The position numbers and the translations under genes are program-made. Positions 17,640-26,955 of a DNA stretch of 64,000 nucleotides are shown here, piece by piece. Under the pieces are notes generated by a model. It did no database searches and was not told the DNA's origin. It saw nothing but the letters and a program-made list of their open reading frames with translations. Location of the stretch: positions 4,030,001-4,094,000 of the forward strand of contig NZ_CP013650.1 in assembly GCF_001466725.1 (NCBI RefSeq), in the 5' to 3' direction. Position 1 is the first letter of the stretch; each line of letters opens with the position of its first letter. Source of the DNA: Lacimicrobium alkaliphilum. Its GTDB lineage: Bacteria; Pseudomonadota; Gammaproteobacteria; Enterobacterales; Alteromonadaceae.

Positions 17640-20249
17640 GTGAAGTACGTCAAACCTTTAGCACTAATTTTTTTCGTTTCCGCACTACTGGGCGCCATTG
17701 CTTTGGCGGCCCTGTATTTTTATATCCGCCCGGAACTGCCAAGTGTAGCTATCTTAAAAGATGTGCGCCTGCAAACTCCAATGAAAGTTTATTCTCAGGA
17801 CGGACAGCTGATTTCACAGTTTGGTGTCAAGCGACGCATACCTTTGGAATTAAAAAACATACCTGAACCTATGCTCCAGGCTTTCCTTGCCACCGAAGAC
17901 AGTCGATTTTATGACCATCCCGGTGTAGACATTATCGGCGTGGCCAGAGCATTCATGAATCTGGTCACAACCGGCGAAAAAGGCCAGGGTGCCAGTACCA
18001 TCACCATGCAATTGGCGCGCAACTTCTTTCTCAGCCGGGAAAAGGCCTGGATGCGCAAGATCAAAGAAACCTTTATCGCCCTGCATATCGAGCAACTGCT
18101 CAGCAAGGACGAAATTCTCGAACTTTATCTGAATAAAATTGAGCTGGGGCACCGGGCTTTTGGTGTCGGCGCGGCCGCCCAGGTCTATTTCGGTAAAACC
18201 GTCGATGAGCTGAATCTGGCGGAAATCGCCACCATAGCCGGACTGCCAAAGGCCCCCTCAAATCTGAATCCCATCAGTAACCCCGCGGCCTCAAAGGAAA
18301 GACGCAGAGTGGTGTTAGCGCGAATGCTGGATGAAGGTTATATCAGCCGTGCCGATTTCACACAGGCAGCAGAGCTTGAACTCGAGGCAAAAAAACATGG
18401 GGCAGAGATAGAATTGCATGCCCCCTATCTTGCCGACATGATCTACGCGGAAATGATCAAACGTTATGGCAGGGAAGAAGCAGAAACCGGTGGTTACCAG
18501 GTTTATGCCACCGTACCTTCCGCTCTGCAACAGGCCGCTCAGCAAGCGGTAAAACAGAACCTGCATGACTACGATGAGCGCCACGGCTATCGCGGTCCGT
18601 TGGCGCAGCTTTGGGAAGAACCACTGCCGACACCAGCGGATAAGGACAGTGAGCGTCAGACCATTGCAGAGATACCCGGATCAGAGGATGAAAATACCGC
18701 CTGGTCAGAACAACAGATGACAGCATTTCTGACAGGCGAGCCGAGTTTCCCTCCTCTGGAGCCCGCGATTGTCACTCAGGTAGAGGAAAAACAGATCAGG
18801 GTCTTCACTCTGCTTACTGGCTATATCGATATTGGCTGGGACGGACTGGCCTGGGCCAGACCCTTTATTACTGACAGCAAACAAGGCCCGGAGCCAGAGC
18901 AGGCTTCTGATATTCTCAAACCCGGTGCGCATATTATGATCCGGTTCAACGAAGAACTGGAACAGTGGCAATTGTCTCAGTTTCCCGATGCCAGCAGTGC
19001 CCTGGTCTCGCTGGAACCTGAAAGTGGTGCTATCCGGGCCATCGTCGGCGGCTACAGTTTTTATCAGAGCCAGTTCAATCGTGCCATTCAGGCCAAACGA
19101 CAGGTGGGCTCGAACATCAAGCCCTTTATCTACTCAGCGGCATTAGAGAAGGGGTACAGCCTGGCCAGCATTATCAATGATGCCCCGATCAATCAGTGGG
19201 ATCGCAATTCCGGCATCGCCTGGCGGCCCAAGAACTCCCCGGAAGTCTATGACGGCCCTATCCGTATGCGGGTCGCCCTGGGGCGCTCCAAGAACGTGGT
19301 ATCGGTGCGCCTGCTGCGCAGCGTGGGTCTGGATGATATTATCTCTCATCTGGCCAAATTTGGTTTTAATCCCAACGAGCTGCCCAAGGATGAGTCTCTG
19401 GCTCTGGGCTCTGCTTCACAGACTCCCCTTGAAGTGGCCCGGGGCATTGCCATTATCGGTAACGGCGGTTATGCCGTAGAGCCCTACTTTATTGAGCGGG
19501 TCGATAATGAATTCGGTGAAACCCTGTGGCATGCCAATCCGGCGATTGCCGCCCCCGCTTTCTCCGAACAACAGGACGCGCCACTGGATTTGCTTGCCAT
19601 TAGTGAAGGTAAGGATTTAACCCTGCCACCCTTATATGCACCACAAGTGTTGTCCAGACAGAATGCCTTTTTAACCCGGGAGATGATGCGTACCGCTATC
19701 TACGGCGGGGGGAGCTGGTCGAAGAATACCTACTGGCAGGGCACTGGCTGGCGCGCCAATAATCTGATGTCCCGCGATGATCTGGCCGGTAAAACCGGTA
19801 CGACCAATGACGCTAAAGATACCTGGTTCAGTGGCCTGGGCGGTAATCTGGTGACGACCACCTGGGTCGGTTTTGATGATATGAGCCGGTCATTGGGTCG
19901 CACCAGCCGTAATCAGTATCTGATCAACAGGAATCCGCAACAATTTAACTGGATGGGTAATGCCATGGTGGGCGCTGAAGACGGTGCCAGAGTGGCACAA
20001 CCGGCCTGGATCCGTTTTATGCGTGAAGCGCTGGAAGGGGTACCGGAACAATATCCAACCATTCCTGAGGATATTGTCACGGTCAGAATTGATCGCACCA
20101 CAGGTAAGCTGACTCAGCGCACGGATCACACCTCAAGATTTGAGTATTTTATCCGTGGCACCGAGCCTACCCAATATGTGGATGACAGCGAATTTGTCGA
20201 CCCCTTCGATCAGGGCCAGCCAGTAATAGAAAGTGAGGATATTTTTTAA
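17640..20249 (+). CDS. mrcA: Penicillin-binding protein 1A
   Basis: 869 residues, starting with GTG. A bifunctional murein synthase. After the membrane anchor (~8-28) comes the GT51 glycosyltransferase, with EDSRFYDHPG from ~86 (catalytic Glu) and GASTITMQLARNFF near 120. An OB-like insert precedes the transpeptidase domain, with SxxK at Ser491 (SNIK) and KTGT at ~718. The acyl-Ser, KTG and GT51 motifs are all intact. Expressed divergently from pilM. Confidence 0.97.
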   Translation: MKYVKPLALIFFVSALLGAIALAALYFYIRPELPSVAILKDVRLQTPMKVYSQDGQLISQFGVKRRIPLELKNIPEPMLQAFLATEDSRFYDHPGVDIIGVARAFMNLVTTGEKGQGASTITMQLARNFFLSREKAWMRKIKETFIALHIEQLLSKDEILELYLNKIELGHRAFGVGAAAQVYFGKTVDELNLAEIATIAGLPKAPSNLNPISNPAASKERRRVVLARMLDEGYISRADFTQAAELELEAKKHGAEIELHAPYLADMIYAEMIKRYGREEAETGGYQVYATVPSALQQAAQQAVKQNLHDYDERHGYRGPLAQLWEEPLPTPADKDSERQTIAEIPGSEDENTAWSEQQMTAFLTGEPSFPPLEPAIVTQVEEKQIRVFTLLTGYIDIGWDGLAWARPFITDSKQGPEPEQASDILKPGAHIMIRFNEELEQWQLSQFPDASSALVSLEPESGAIRAIVGGYSFYQSQFNRAIQAKRQVGSNIKPFIYSAALEKGYSLASIINDAPINQWDRNSGIAWRPKNSPEVYDGPIRMRVALGRSKNVVSVRLLRSVGLDDIISHLAKFGFNPNELPKDESLALGSASQTPLEVARGIAIIGNGGYAVEPYFIERVDNEFGETLWHANPAIAAPAFSEQQDAPLDLLAISEGKDLTLPPLYAPQVLSRQNAFLTREMMRTAIYGGGSWSKNTYWQGTGWRANNLMSRDDLAGKTGTTNDAKDTWFSGLGGNLVTTTWVGFDDMSRSLGRTSRNQYLINRNPQQFNWMGNAMVGAEDGARVAQPAWIRFMREALEGVPEQYPTIPEDIVTVRIDRTTGKLTQRTDHTSRFEYFIRGTEPTQYVDDSEFVDPFDQGQPVIESEDIF

Positions 20250-20625
20250 TAGTTATGTAGCCCGCAAGGAGCAACGCGGATTGCGGAAACTACCGGTTAA
20301 CGCTTAGACCCGGATTCCTCTTCGCTTCATTCCAGGCTACACCTGCTTTCTCATAGGTTAGTGGTAAAAAGACCTCACCGCAGAGACGCAGAGAGCAAAG
20401 AGGGAAAAGATCATAACACTTCAATCTCCGCGCCCTCGGCGACTCTGCGGTGAAAATTACCATCATCAAAAGTCGCTGGATGCCCGACAACAGCACTCGG
20501 GCATGACAACTTGTAGCCTGCAAGGAGCGCAGCGGATTGCGGGAAAGGCGAACGTTATCGAATACCTCTCCCGGATTTCGCTTCGCTACTACATCCGGGC
20601 TACCGCTGAAAACTGATGGCTTGTA
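20250..20625. repeat. Gene-free block of REP-like palindromic repeats
   Basis: Two imperfect inverted pairs of a ~30-base unit lie here. In the first, GTAGCCCGCAAGGAG... (20257-20286) faces its degenerate complement at 20307-20340. In the second, TTGTAGCCTGCAAGGAG... (20511-20543) faces 20569-20603. Between them a different dyad pairs CACCGCAGAG (20376-20385) with CTCTGCGGTG (20443-20452). Such units are dispersed REP-type repeats in Alteromonadales and other gammaproteobacteria. No gene is supported. The hairpins may end transcription from both converging genes, mrcA and argH. Confidence 0.7.
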
Positions 20626-22605
20626 TCACGCCAACTGATTAACCGGGATGGCACCTGCAGGCATGGGCTGCTCGGTGATCCTGACCACATATTCCATGGC
20701 CACTTCATCACAGGCATTTTTCTTCGGGCAGATATCACAATCCTTCATCACTTTTTCCGGCAAACTGGCCATGGCCGTGCGGATAAAGCCGAGCTTGGCA
20801 AAAAAGTCCGGTACCCGGGTCAGTACAATCACTCTTTTTAATTCAATATGCCGCGCCTGTTCCAGCAGGTACTGGATCATGGCCCTGCCCTGCCCTTTAC
20901 CCTGCACATCTACGTCCACACCCACAGAGCGAACCTCCGCCAGGCCGGTCTGATAAATATACAAACAGGCACAGCCTATTACGGCACCTTCCACTTCGGC
21001 CACCACAAAATTCTGAATATCATGAATAATATTGTCGCGGCTGCGGGGCAGCGTCTCACCCTTCTCTGACCAATAGCTGACAATACGCAGGATCTGATCC
21101 ACATCGGTCATTTTGGCCCGGCGCACGGACAGCGCCTCGGCTTTTTGTGCGTTCAGGCGCTGCTGCACCTGCTTAAGCGCCAGTTGGATCTGATCGGTGC
21201 CGGTTCCGCCGAGTACATGGGAGCCAAGAATTTCATGTTTGCCCGACTGAATCGACTCAATGGTTTTTTGCACCTGCGAGCGTGAAGTACCGCCCAGCAC
21301 TTCCCGTTTATCCAGACAGGATTCGATGGAAAGATGCTTGTATACATCTTCCTCGATCCGATCAGAATACTGTTTGAGTTCTGACAGGGAAAAATCTTCC
21401 AGCGGCTTACCGGCTTCGATAGCGGCCAGTACCGCCTCTCCCACAATATGGTGGGCCTCACGAAAGGGAATGTCCTTGCTGACCAGATAATCGGCCAGCT
21501 CAGTGGCATTGGCATACCCCTGCTGGGCGGCCGCCAGGGTGCGGGTGCTGTTAACCCTGAGCCCCTGCGCCACCATGACCCCCATATCCAGACATTGCTG
21601 CCAGGTATCCAGAGCATCAAACAGGCCTTCCTTGTCTTCCTGCATGTCTTTGTTGTAGGCCAGCGGCAGCGCCTTCATGGTCATCATCATTGCTGTCATG
21701 GCGCCGTACACCCGCCCTGACTTACCTCGGATCAACTCCAGCGCATCGGGGTTTTTCTTCTGCGGCATCAGTGATGAACCGGAAGTCACTTCGTCACTGA
21801 GTTCGATAAAACCCGCTTCGCCGGAATTATAGAAAATCAGATCCTCGGCAAAACGCGACAGGTGCATCATGCTGATGCTGGCTGAAGACAGCAGTTCAAT
21901 CACATGATCCCGGTCAGACACCGCATCCAGGCTGTTCATGGTGGCCCGACGAAAACCCAGATCCGCAGCCAGTTCCATGCGATTGATAGGATAAGCCGTA
22001 CCAGCCAGGGCCCCGGAGCCCAGCGGACTGGTATCCGCCCGGTACAGCGCGTCTTTAAGGCGACCGATATCACGGTCAAACATTTCCACATAGGCCAGAC
22101 ACCAATGCCCGAAAGTCACAGGCTGGGCCCTTTGTAAGTGAGTATAGCCAGGCAGCACCGTGGCCCGCTCACGCTGAGACAGGTCCATCAGTGCCTGCTG
22201 GAAATTCACCAGCGAGAGCAACAGCTCACCACCTTTTTGTTTGCACCAGAGCTTAAGATCTGTGGCCACCTGATCGTTACGGCTGCGACCAGTATGCAGT
22301 TTCTTGCCCAGATCGCCGACCTTGTCGATCAGCTTGCCTTCAACCCAGCTGTGAATATCTTCGGCATCAGACTCCAGTACCACCTGTGGATTGGCCTGTA
22401 CTTCTTCAATCAGACTACCCAGCGCCTGCTCAAGATCATGCTGTTCGGTAGCCGATAGTACGCCCACCTTGAGCAGCGCCTTGGACCAGGCTACCGAGCC
22501 GACAATATCCTGCTCTGCCAGGCGAAAATCCACTGGTAAGGAATCATTAAAGGCCTTGAACTGCGTGCTGGCCTGCTGCTTAAAACGGCCTCCCCACAAT
22601 GCCAT
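20626..22605 (-). CDS. argH: Argininosuccinate lyase fused to a GNAT N-acetylglutamate synthase domain (ArgHA)
   Basis: 659 residues, against ~460 for ArgH alone. Residues 1-~465 are argininosuccinate lyase, with [12 protein letters not shown] at 106-117, THLQRAQP at 155-162 and the flexible signature loop [12 protein letters not shown] at 276-287. Residues ~495-640 are a GNAT acetyltransferase with the acetyl-CoA loop [10 protein letters not shown]. This fusion is known from marine gammaproteobacteria, where the extra domain acts as a short N-acetylglutamate synthase. One polypeptide thus supplies the first and last steps of arginine synthesis. Last gene of argCBFGH. Confidence 0.96.
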   Translation of the reverse strand: MALWGGRFKQQASTQFKAFNDSLPVDFRLAEQDIVGSVAWSKALLKVGVLSATEQHDLEQALGSLIEEVQANPQVVLESDAEDIHSWVEGKLIDKVGDLGKKLHTGRSRNDQVATDLKLWCKQKGGELLLSLVNFQQALMDLSQRERATVLPGYTHLQRAQPVTFGHWCLAYVEMFDRDIGRLKDALYRADTSPLGSGALAGTAYPINRMELAADLGFRRATMNSLDAVSDRDHVIELLSSASISMMHLSRFAEDLIFYNSGEAGFIELSDEVTSGSSLMPQKKNPDALELIRGKSGRVYGAMTAMMMTMKALPLAYNKDMQEDKEGLFDALDTWQQCLDMGVMVAQGLRVNSTRTLAAAQQGYANATELADYLVSKDIPFREAHHIVGEAVLAAIEAGKPLEDFSLSELKQYSDRIEEDVYKHLSIESCLDKREVLGGTSRSQVQKTIESIQSGKHEILGSHVLGGTGTDQIQLALKQVQQRLNAQKAEALSVRRAKMTDVDQILRIVSYWSEKGETLPRSRDNIIHDIQNFVVAEVEGAVIGCACLYIYQTGLAEVRSVGVDVDVQGKGQGRAMIQYLLEQARHIELKRVIVLTRVPDFFAKLGFIRTAMASLPEKVMKDCDICPKKNACDEVAMEYVVRITEQPMPAGAIPVNQLA

Positions 22606-22610
22606 AGCTA

Positions 22611-23828
22611 TTACCCCTGTTGTTGCGACTTGATGGCTTTGATCCGGCTCGACAGGCTGTAGAGACGGATAAATCCTTCGGCATGACGCTGATCATAGAC
22701 ATCATCTGCGCCAAAGGTGGCGAAATCTTCAGAATAGAGTGAATTGGGTGAGCGCCGCTGTACTGCTGTAGCCTGGCCCTTATACAACTTAATCACCACT
22801 TCACCGGTAATGTCTTTGGCGAAGGACTGCGCCGCATCCAGAATCGCGTCCTTCAGCGGTGTAAACCAGCGCCCGTCATAGACCAGATGGGAAAACTCCA
22901 GTGCTATCTGCTCTCTGAACTTAAGTGAGTCTTTACTTAGCACCAGATGCTCGAGGGCTTTATAGGCTGCCATCATCACATAGCCACCGGGAGTCTCATA
23001 ACAGCCGCGGGACTTCATGCCCACCAGACGGTTCTCGACAATATCCAGCCGTCCCACACCATGAGCTGCAGCCAGTTGATTCAGTTTCACCAATGCCTGA
23101 TAAGGGCTCAGCGCATCACCATTAACGGTAATCAGCCTTCCCTGCTCAAAGCCAAGCTGAATGCGCTCGGGCTTGTCCGGCGCCTGCTCCGGGGAAACCG
23201 TCATGGTCCAGACCTGTTCAGTTGGCTCGCACCAGGGATCCTCCAGTTCGCCGCCTTCATGGGAAATATGCCAGGCATTGGCATCACGGCTATATATCTT
23301 AGTAGCCGAGGCGGTCGTGGCAATATTGCGCTCAGCCAGATAGGCGAGCAGATCTTCACGGGATACCATGTCCCATTCCCGCCAGGGCGCAATAACACGC
23401 AAATCCGGCGCCAGTGCCGAGAATGCTCCTTCAAAGCGCACCTGATCATTGCCCTTGCCGGTACAGCCATGGCACAGCGCATCGGCGCCCACTTTACGGG
23501 CCACCTCTACCTGAGCTTTGGCAATAATGGGTCTGGCCATAGAAGTACCCAGCAGATACTGGCCCTCGTAAACCGCCCCGGTCATCACTGTGGGGTAAAT
23601 ATACTCGCTGACAAAGGCTTCTTTAAGATCGACGATATGACATTCACTGGCACCAGAGGCCAGGGCTTTTTGTTCCAGCCCCTCAAGCTCCTCGTCCCCT
23701 TGCCCGACATCGGCGGCAAAAGCCACCACTTCACAGTCATAGTTTTCCTTCAGCCAGGGAATAATGGCCGAGGTGTCCAGCCCGCCGGAATAGGCCAGAA
23801 CGACTTTTTTTACAGTTTGATCAGTCAT
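22611..23828 (-). CDS. argG: Argininosuccinate synthase
   Basis: 405 residues, type I. It joins citrulline and aspartate with ATP. The PP-loop AYSGGLDTS is at 13-21, and the [13 protein letters not shown] segment is near 118-130. It lies 5 bases upstream of argH and 20 bases downstream of argF, in the same operon. Confidence 0.97.
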   Translation of the reverse strand: MTDQTVKKVVLAYSGGLDTSAIIPWLKENYDCEVVAFAADVGQGDEELEGLEQKALASGASECHIVDLKEAFVSEYIYPTVMTGAVYEGQYLLGTSMARPIIAKAQVEVARKVGADALCHGCTGKGNDQVRFEGAFSALAPDLRVIAPWREWDMVSREDLLAYLAERNIATTASATKIYSRDANAWHISHEGGELEDPWCEPTEQVWTMTVSPEQAPDKPERIQLGFEQGRLITVNGDALSPYQALVKLNQLAAAHGVGRLDIVENRLVGMKSRGCYETPGGYVMMAAYKALEHLVLSKDSLKFREQIALEFSHLVYDGRWFTPLKDAILDAAQSFAKDITGEVVIKLYKGQATAVQRRSPNSLYSEDFATFGADDVYDQRHAEGFIRLYSLSSRIKAIKSQQQG

Positions 23829-23848
23829 GATGTCTCCTTGGCTGCGGG

Positions 23849-24760
23849 TTATTGACCCAGCAGGCTGATTAAAATAGCGTTCTGTGCATGCATTCTGTTT
23901 TCTGCCTGCAAGAACAAAAGTGAGTAATCGCTATCAATAAGTTCACTGGTAATCTCAAGATCCCGGTGTGCAGGCTGGCAATGCATCACGGCGCTGGCAC
24001 CGCTTTTTTTAAGCAGCGGCATATTCAGTTGATAGGGCATAAATACCTCCTTGATCTGCTCAAGAGGCGTATCATCTCCCATCGACAACCAGGTGTCGGT
24101 ATACAGTGCCTTGCAGCCCTCTGCTGCGGCCAGATCATTGCTGATAGTGATGCTGCCACCGCTTTGCGCGGTCCGCTGACGGGCCTTATCTACCATTTCC
24201 TTATCGGGTTCATAACCCGCCGGTGTCACAATGCGCACGTCGGCACCGAGTATTGCGCCTACCAGCATCAATGAATTACTGACATTGTTGCCATCACCGA
24301 TATAACAAAGAGGCAAGCCCTTCAGCTCGCCAAAATGTTCCTTTAAGCTCAGATAATCCGCCAGTGCCTGACAAGGGTGATAGAGATCGCACAGCGCGTT
24401 GACCACCGGCACTCTGGCGGCAGTGGCCAGATCTTCAAGGGTCTTGTGGCTGTATACCCTGGCGATGATGGCATCGGCCCAGCAAGCCAGATTGGCTCCC
24501 ATATCCAGGGTATCTTCCCGTCCGGCCAGTTTGCCTGCCTGACTGTCCAGATACACCATATGCCCGCCAAGTCGGTTAATACCGATATCAAAGCTGACCC
24601 GGGTGCGCAGCGAGGGCTTTTCAAATAATGCCACCAGACTCTTACCGGCCAGAACCTGCTGAAACTCTGCCGGTGTGGTTTTTACCTTCAGCGCCAGCTC
24701 CAGCAGGGCGTTAAGCTCGGGCTGCGACCAATCGGCGAAGGTGAGTAAATCCTGTTTCAT
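23849..24760 (-). CDS. argF: Ornithine carbamoyltransferase
   Basis: 303 residues. It makes citrulline from ornithine and carbamoyl phosphate. The carbamoyl-phosphate loop reads [11 protein letters not shown] (usually STRTR). The ornithine-side SMG loop is present in DTWLSMGD. The motif normally HCLP reads HCQPAHR here; the Cys that contacts ornithine is retained. The SMG loop argues for ornithine rather than aspartate or acetylornithine as substrate. It overlaps argB by 4 bases. Confidence 0.93.
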   Translation of the reverse strand: MKQDLLTFADWSQPELNALLELALKVKTTPAEFQQVLAGKSLVALFEKPSLRTRVSFDIGINRLGGHMVYLDSQAGKLAGREDTLDMGANLACWADAIIARVYSHKTLEDLATAARVPVVNALCDLYHPCQALADYLSLKEHFGELKGLPLCYIGDGNNVSNSLMLVGAILGADVRIVTPAGYEPDKEMVDKARQRTAQSGGSITISNDLAAAEGCKALYTDTWLSMGDDTPLEQIKEVFMPYQLNMPLLKKSGASAVMHCQPAHRDLEITSELIDSDYSLLFLQAENRMHAQNAILISLLGQ

Positions 24761-25578
24761 TGGTGCTCCTGATTCAGTTTTGTTTCGTCCATGGATTGCA
24801 ATTCGGGTGGACAGATGCGGGTTCCGGCAGAATCGCCGGATAACATCTGCAACAGGCTCTGCGGCTGCTTCCAGCTGGCGATGGTGACCGGCATGCCGAT
24901 ACTGGTAGCAGCACTGAGCGCCGCCTTAACTTTCACCAGCATGCCATCACGGATCACCTTCTGCTCAACCAGCGCATCAATCTGTTGTGCATTAAGCTGT
25001 GCCAACAGACTCTGTTGTTTATCCAGTACCCCGGCCACATCAGACAGCATCACCAGTTCGCCTTTAAGCAACTGCGCAATAGCCGTCGCGGCCTGATCGG
25101 CGTTGACGTTAAGTAATTGTCCACCGTCGCTGCAGCCGATGGAGCTGATCAGCGGCAAATAGCCTTCGTCTAACAGCACCTTAAGCAGCTTACCATCGGC
25201 AGGCTCTACTTCGCCCACAGCACCATACTTGGCCTGCATCTGGGTGCAGCGCACCAGGTGTGCATCGGCCAACGACAGACCCACGGGTTCCAGCCCACAA
25301 GCTCTGGCCTGAGCCACCAGCTGAGTATTCGCAGTTCCCGCCAGTGCGCCCACCACATAAGGCATATGCACATCGGTGGTGACCCTCAAACCATCAATCT
25401 TGGTGGATTTAAGATTCAGCGCCTGCATCCACTGTTCGACGATGGGGCCGCCACCATGCACCAATACCAGCTGACGGGTCTTGATCAGTTCCTGTATCAC
25501 CGCGAACAGGCCTCGGGCGGCGTCTTTATCACCTATAAATGCACCGCCGACTTTAATCACTAAAGGTTGCATACTCAC
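24757..25578 (-). CDS. argB: Acetylglutamate kinase
   Basis: 273 residues. It phosphorylates N-acetylglutamate in the arginine pathway. The amino-acid-kinase N-terminus VIKVGGAFI and the phosphate loop VHGGGPIVEQWM are present, and the nucleotide-binding VMLSDVAGVLD is in the C-terminal half. It overlaps both argC and argF by 4 bases, so translation is coupled. Confidence 0.96.
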   Translation of the reverse strand: MSMQPLVIKVGGAFIGDKDAARGLFAVIQELIKTRQLVLVHGGGPIVEQWMQALNLKSTKIDGLRVTTDVHMPYVVGALAGTANTQLVAQARACGLEPVGLSLADAHLVRCTQMQAKYGAVGEVEPADGKLLKVLLDEGYLPLISSIGCSDGGQLLNVNADQAATAIAQLLKGELVMLSDVAGVLDKQQSLLAQLNAQQIDALVEQKVIRDGMLVKVKAALSAATSIGMPVTIASWKQPQSLLQMLSGDSAGTRICPPELQSMDETKLNQEHQ

Positions 25579-26594
25579 TCCTGTACTAATGCCGTTTGCG
25601 GTTGAAAATTAAAGCGCAGATTGGCGCATTGCAGTGCCTGAGCTGCGGCACCCTTGAGCAGGTTATCGATGGCACTGGCCACCACCAGATAGCCGGAATC
25701 AGGATCCAGCTTCCAGAACAGATCGCAGTAACAGCTTCCCGCCACCTCGTCGATCTTCGGCCAGCTCTGTCTCAGCCTGACCAGAGGATTATTGCCATAA
25801 GCCTGCTGGTATGCCTTATCGACTTGCTCAGTATCGGTGCCGGGCGCCACTTTCACCGTGATAGTGGCAAGAATGCCGCGTTTGAAATTGCCAAGATGGG
25901 GGGTAAAGATCACCGGCGCACCCAGCTCAGCGCTGATTTCCGGCTGATGCCGGTGTCCCAGCACGCCATAGGGCTGCAGGCTCACTTCACAAAAACTGCT
26001 GTTCAGTGTCGCCTTACGACCGGCACCACTGACCCCGGACACCGCGTTGATCACAGGCCAGTGCTGTGAATCAAGCAATCCGGCTTGTTGCAACGGCTTA
26101 AGGGCGGTCAGTGATGCAGTGGGATAGCAGCCGGGAACGGCAATCAGACTGGCGGTTGAAATCGCCTGCTGATGCCAGTCAGCCAGGCCATACACGGCGT
26201 TATCGAGCAGGGCTGAATGCTGATGGCCAAAGCCATAATACTGCTCGAATACCTGCTTATCTTTGAGTCTGAAGGCGCCGGAAAGATCGAAAATCACCGC
26301 CCGACCAGCAGTTAATTGCGGCATCCAGTCATGGCTGGCCTGATGGGGCGTGGCCAGAAAAACAGCATCATAATTATCGGCCAGAGTGCCAAGGGCATCT
26401 TCTGCAAGCGGCTGCAGGACTAGCTCCACCTCACCCTGCAATCGCCCGTACAGCTCACTCAGCTTCTTGCCGGCGTCCTGGCTTTGCGCCGAAACAAACA
26501 AATCACAGAGCGAGAACTGCGGATGTTGGGCCAGTAATCTGGCTAACTCAGCGCCGGTATAACCACTGGCACCAATAATAGCGGTCTTAATCAT
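25575..26594 (-). CDS. argC: N-acetyl-gamma-glutamyl-phosphate reductase
   Basis: 339 residues. It reduces acetylglutamyl phosphate with NADPH. The Rossmann start IIGASGYTGAELARLL is at 7-22, and the catalytic Cys lies in AVPGCYPTA. First structural gene of the operon. It is preceded by a ~205-base leader with a mini-ORF and a terminator hairpin (see those entries) and by ArgR boxes. No strong ribosome site is seen before its ATG. Confidence 0.97.
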   Translation of the reverse strand: MIKTAIIGASGYTGAELARLLAQHPQFSLCDLFVSAQSQDAGKKLSELYGRLQGEVELVLQPLAEDALGTLADNYDAVFLATPHQASHDWMPQLTAGRAVIFDLSGAFRLKDKQVFEQYYGFGHQHSALLDNAVYGLADWHQQAISTASLIAVPGCYPTASLTALKPLQQAGLLDSQHWPVINAVSGVSGAGRKATLNSSFCEVSLQPYGVLGHRHQPEISAELGAPVIFTPHLGNFKRGILATITVKVAPGTDTEQVDKAYQQAYGNNPLVRLRQSWPKIDEVAGSCYCDLFWKLDPDSGYLVVASAIDNLLKGAAAQALQCANLRFNFQPQTALVQE

Positions 26595-26634
26595 AGTGTT
26601 AATGCAACTTTTTAAGGATTAAATAAAGGATAGA

Positions 26635-26664
26635 TAGAAAAATGCGGCTCCGAAAAGGAGCCGC
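26635..26664 (-). terminator. Intrinsic terminator inside the argC leader (putative attenuator)
   Basis: GCGGCTCC (26644-26651) and GGAGCCGC (26657-26664) form a perfect 8-bp stem with a 5-base loop. On the minus strand it is followed by ATTTTTC, so it terminates transcription heading into argC, ~40 bases before its start codon. No gene ends here, so its place in a leader suggests attenuation. An alternative stem, AGCAGCC with GGCGGCT just upstream (6 pairs and one mismatch), would sequester the 5' arm of the terminator. Confidence 0.65.
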
Positions 26665-26715
26665 CAAAGGCTGCTAGTGCTAAAGCCAACTATCGCCGTC
26701 GGGTTACAACCCGAC

Positions 26716-26769
26716 CTACAATCGTCGTCTGAGCCGGGAGAAGCAGGGGTTGGTTAATTTCTGTTGCAT
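26716..26769 (-). CDS. Putative Arg-rich leader peptide upstream of argC
   Basis: A 17-codon ORF encodes MQQKLTNPCFSRLRRRL, with four Arg codons (CGG, AGA, CGA, CGA) among its last six residues. An AGG lies about 4 bases upstream of the ATG. It begins some 30 bases after the predicted start of transcription and ends directly before an 8-bp hairpin (26698-26715), followed by the leader terminator. This is the layout of a ribosome-mediated attenuator. The caveat is that the hairpin GTCGGGTT/AACCCGAC resembles a dispersed repeat, so the ORF may be fortuitous. Confidence 0.4.
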   Translation of the reverse strand: MQQKLTNPCFSRLRRRL

Positions 26770-26818
26770 TGACCTGATAGATTCATCTACTGTTTGCCTG
26801 AGTGGTATAGTGCCAGCT

Positions 26819-26857
26819 TAAATATATTTATGCAATATTTCTGCATAAATATATTTA
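26819..26857. promoter_or_regulatory. Tandem ArgR boxes between argC and argE
   Basis: A perfect 15-bp dyad pairs AAATATATTTATGCA (26820-26834) with TGCATAAATATATTT (26842-26856). It can be read as two 18-bp ARG boxes (26819-26836 and 26840-26857) separated by exactly 3 bp, the spacing that an ArgR hexamer requires. On the minus strand a promoter TTGCAT-N17-CACTAT overlaps the box nearer argC. ArgR with arginine would repress both divergent units. Confidence 0.8.
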
Positions 26858-26955
26858 GTGTTCTGCCCTGAGCCAGACTTCAGTTATCATGTGTATCACC
26901 GCACAATCTCAAGGTGTTCGTTTCAGAGCCTAACCAACATAATCGGAAGTCAAAG

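Noticed and set aside
22947..23855. 302-codon plus-strand ORF opposite argG
   Set aside because: It is fully antisense to an intact, unmistakable argG; its composition mirrors the complement of argG codons and no domain is visible.
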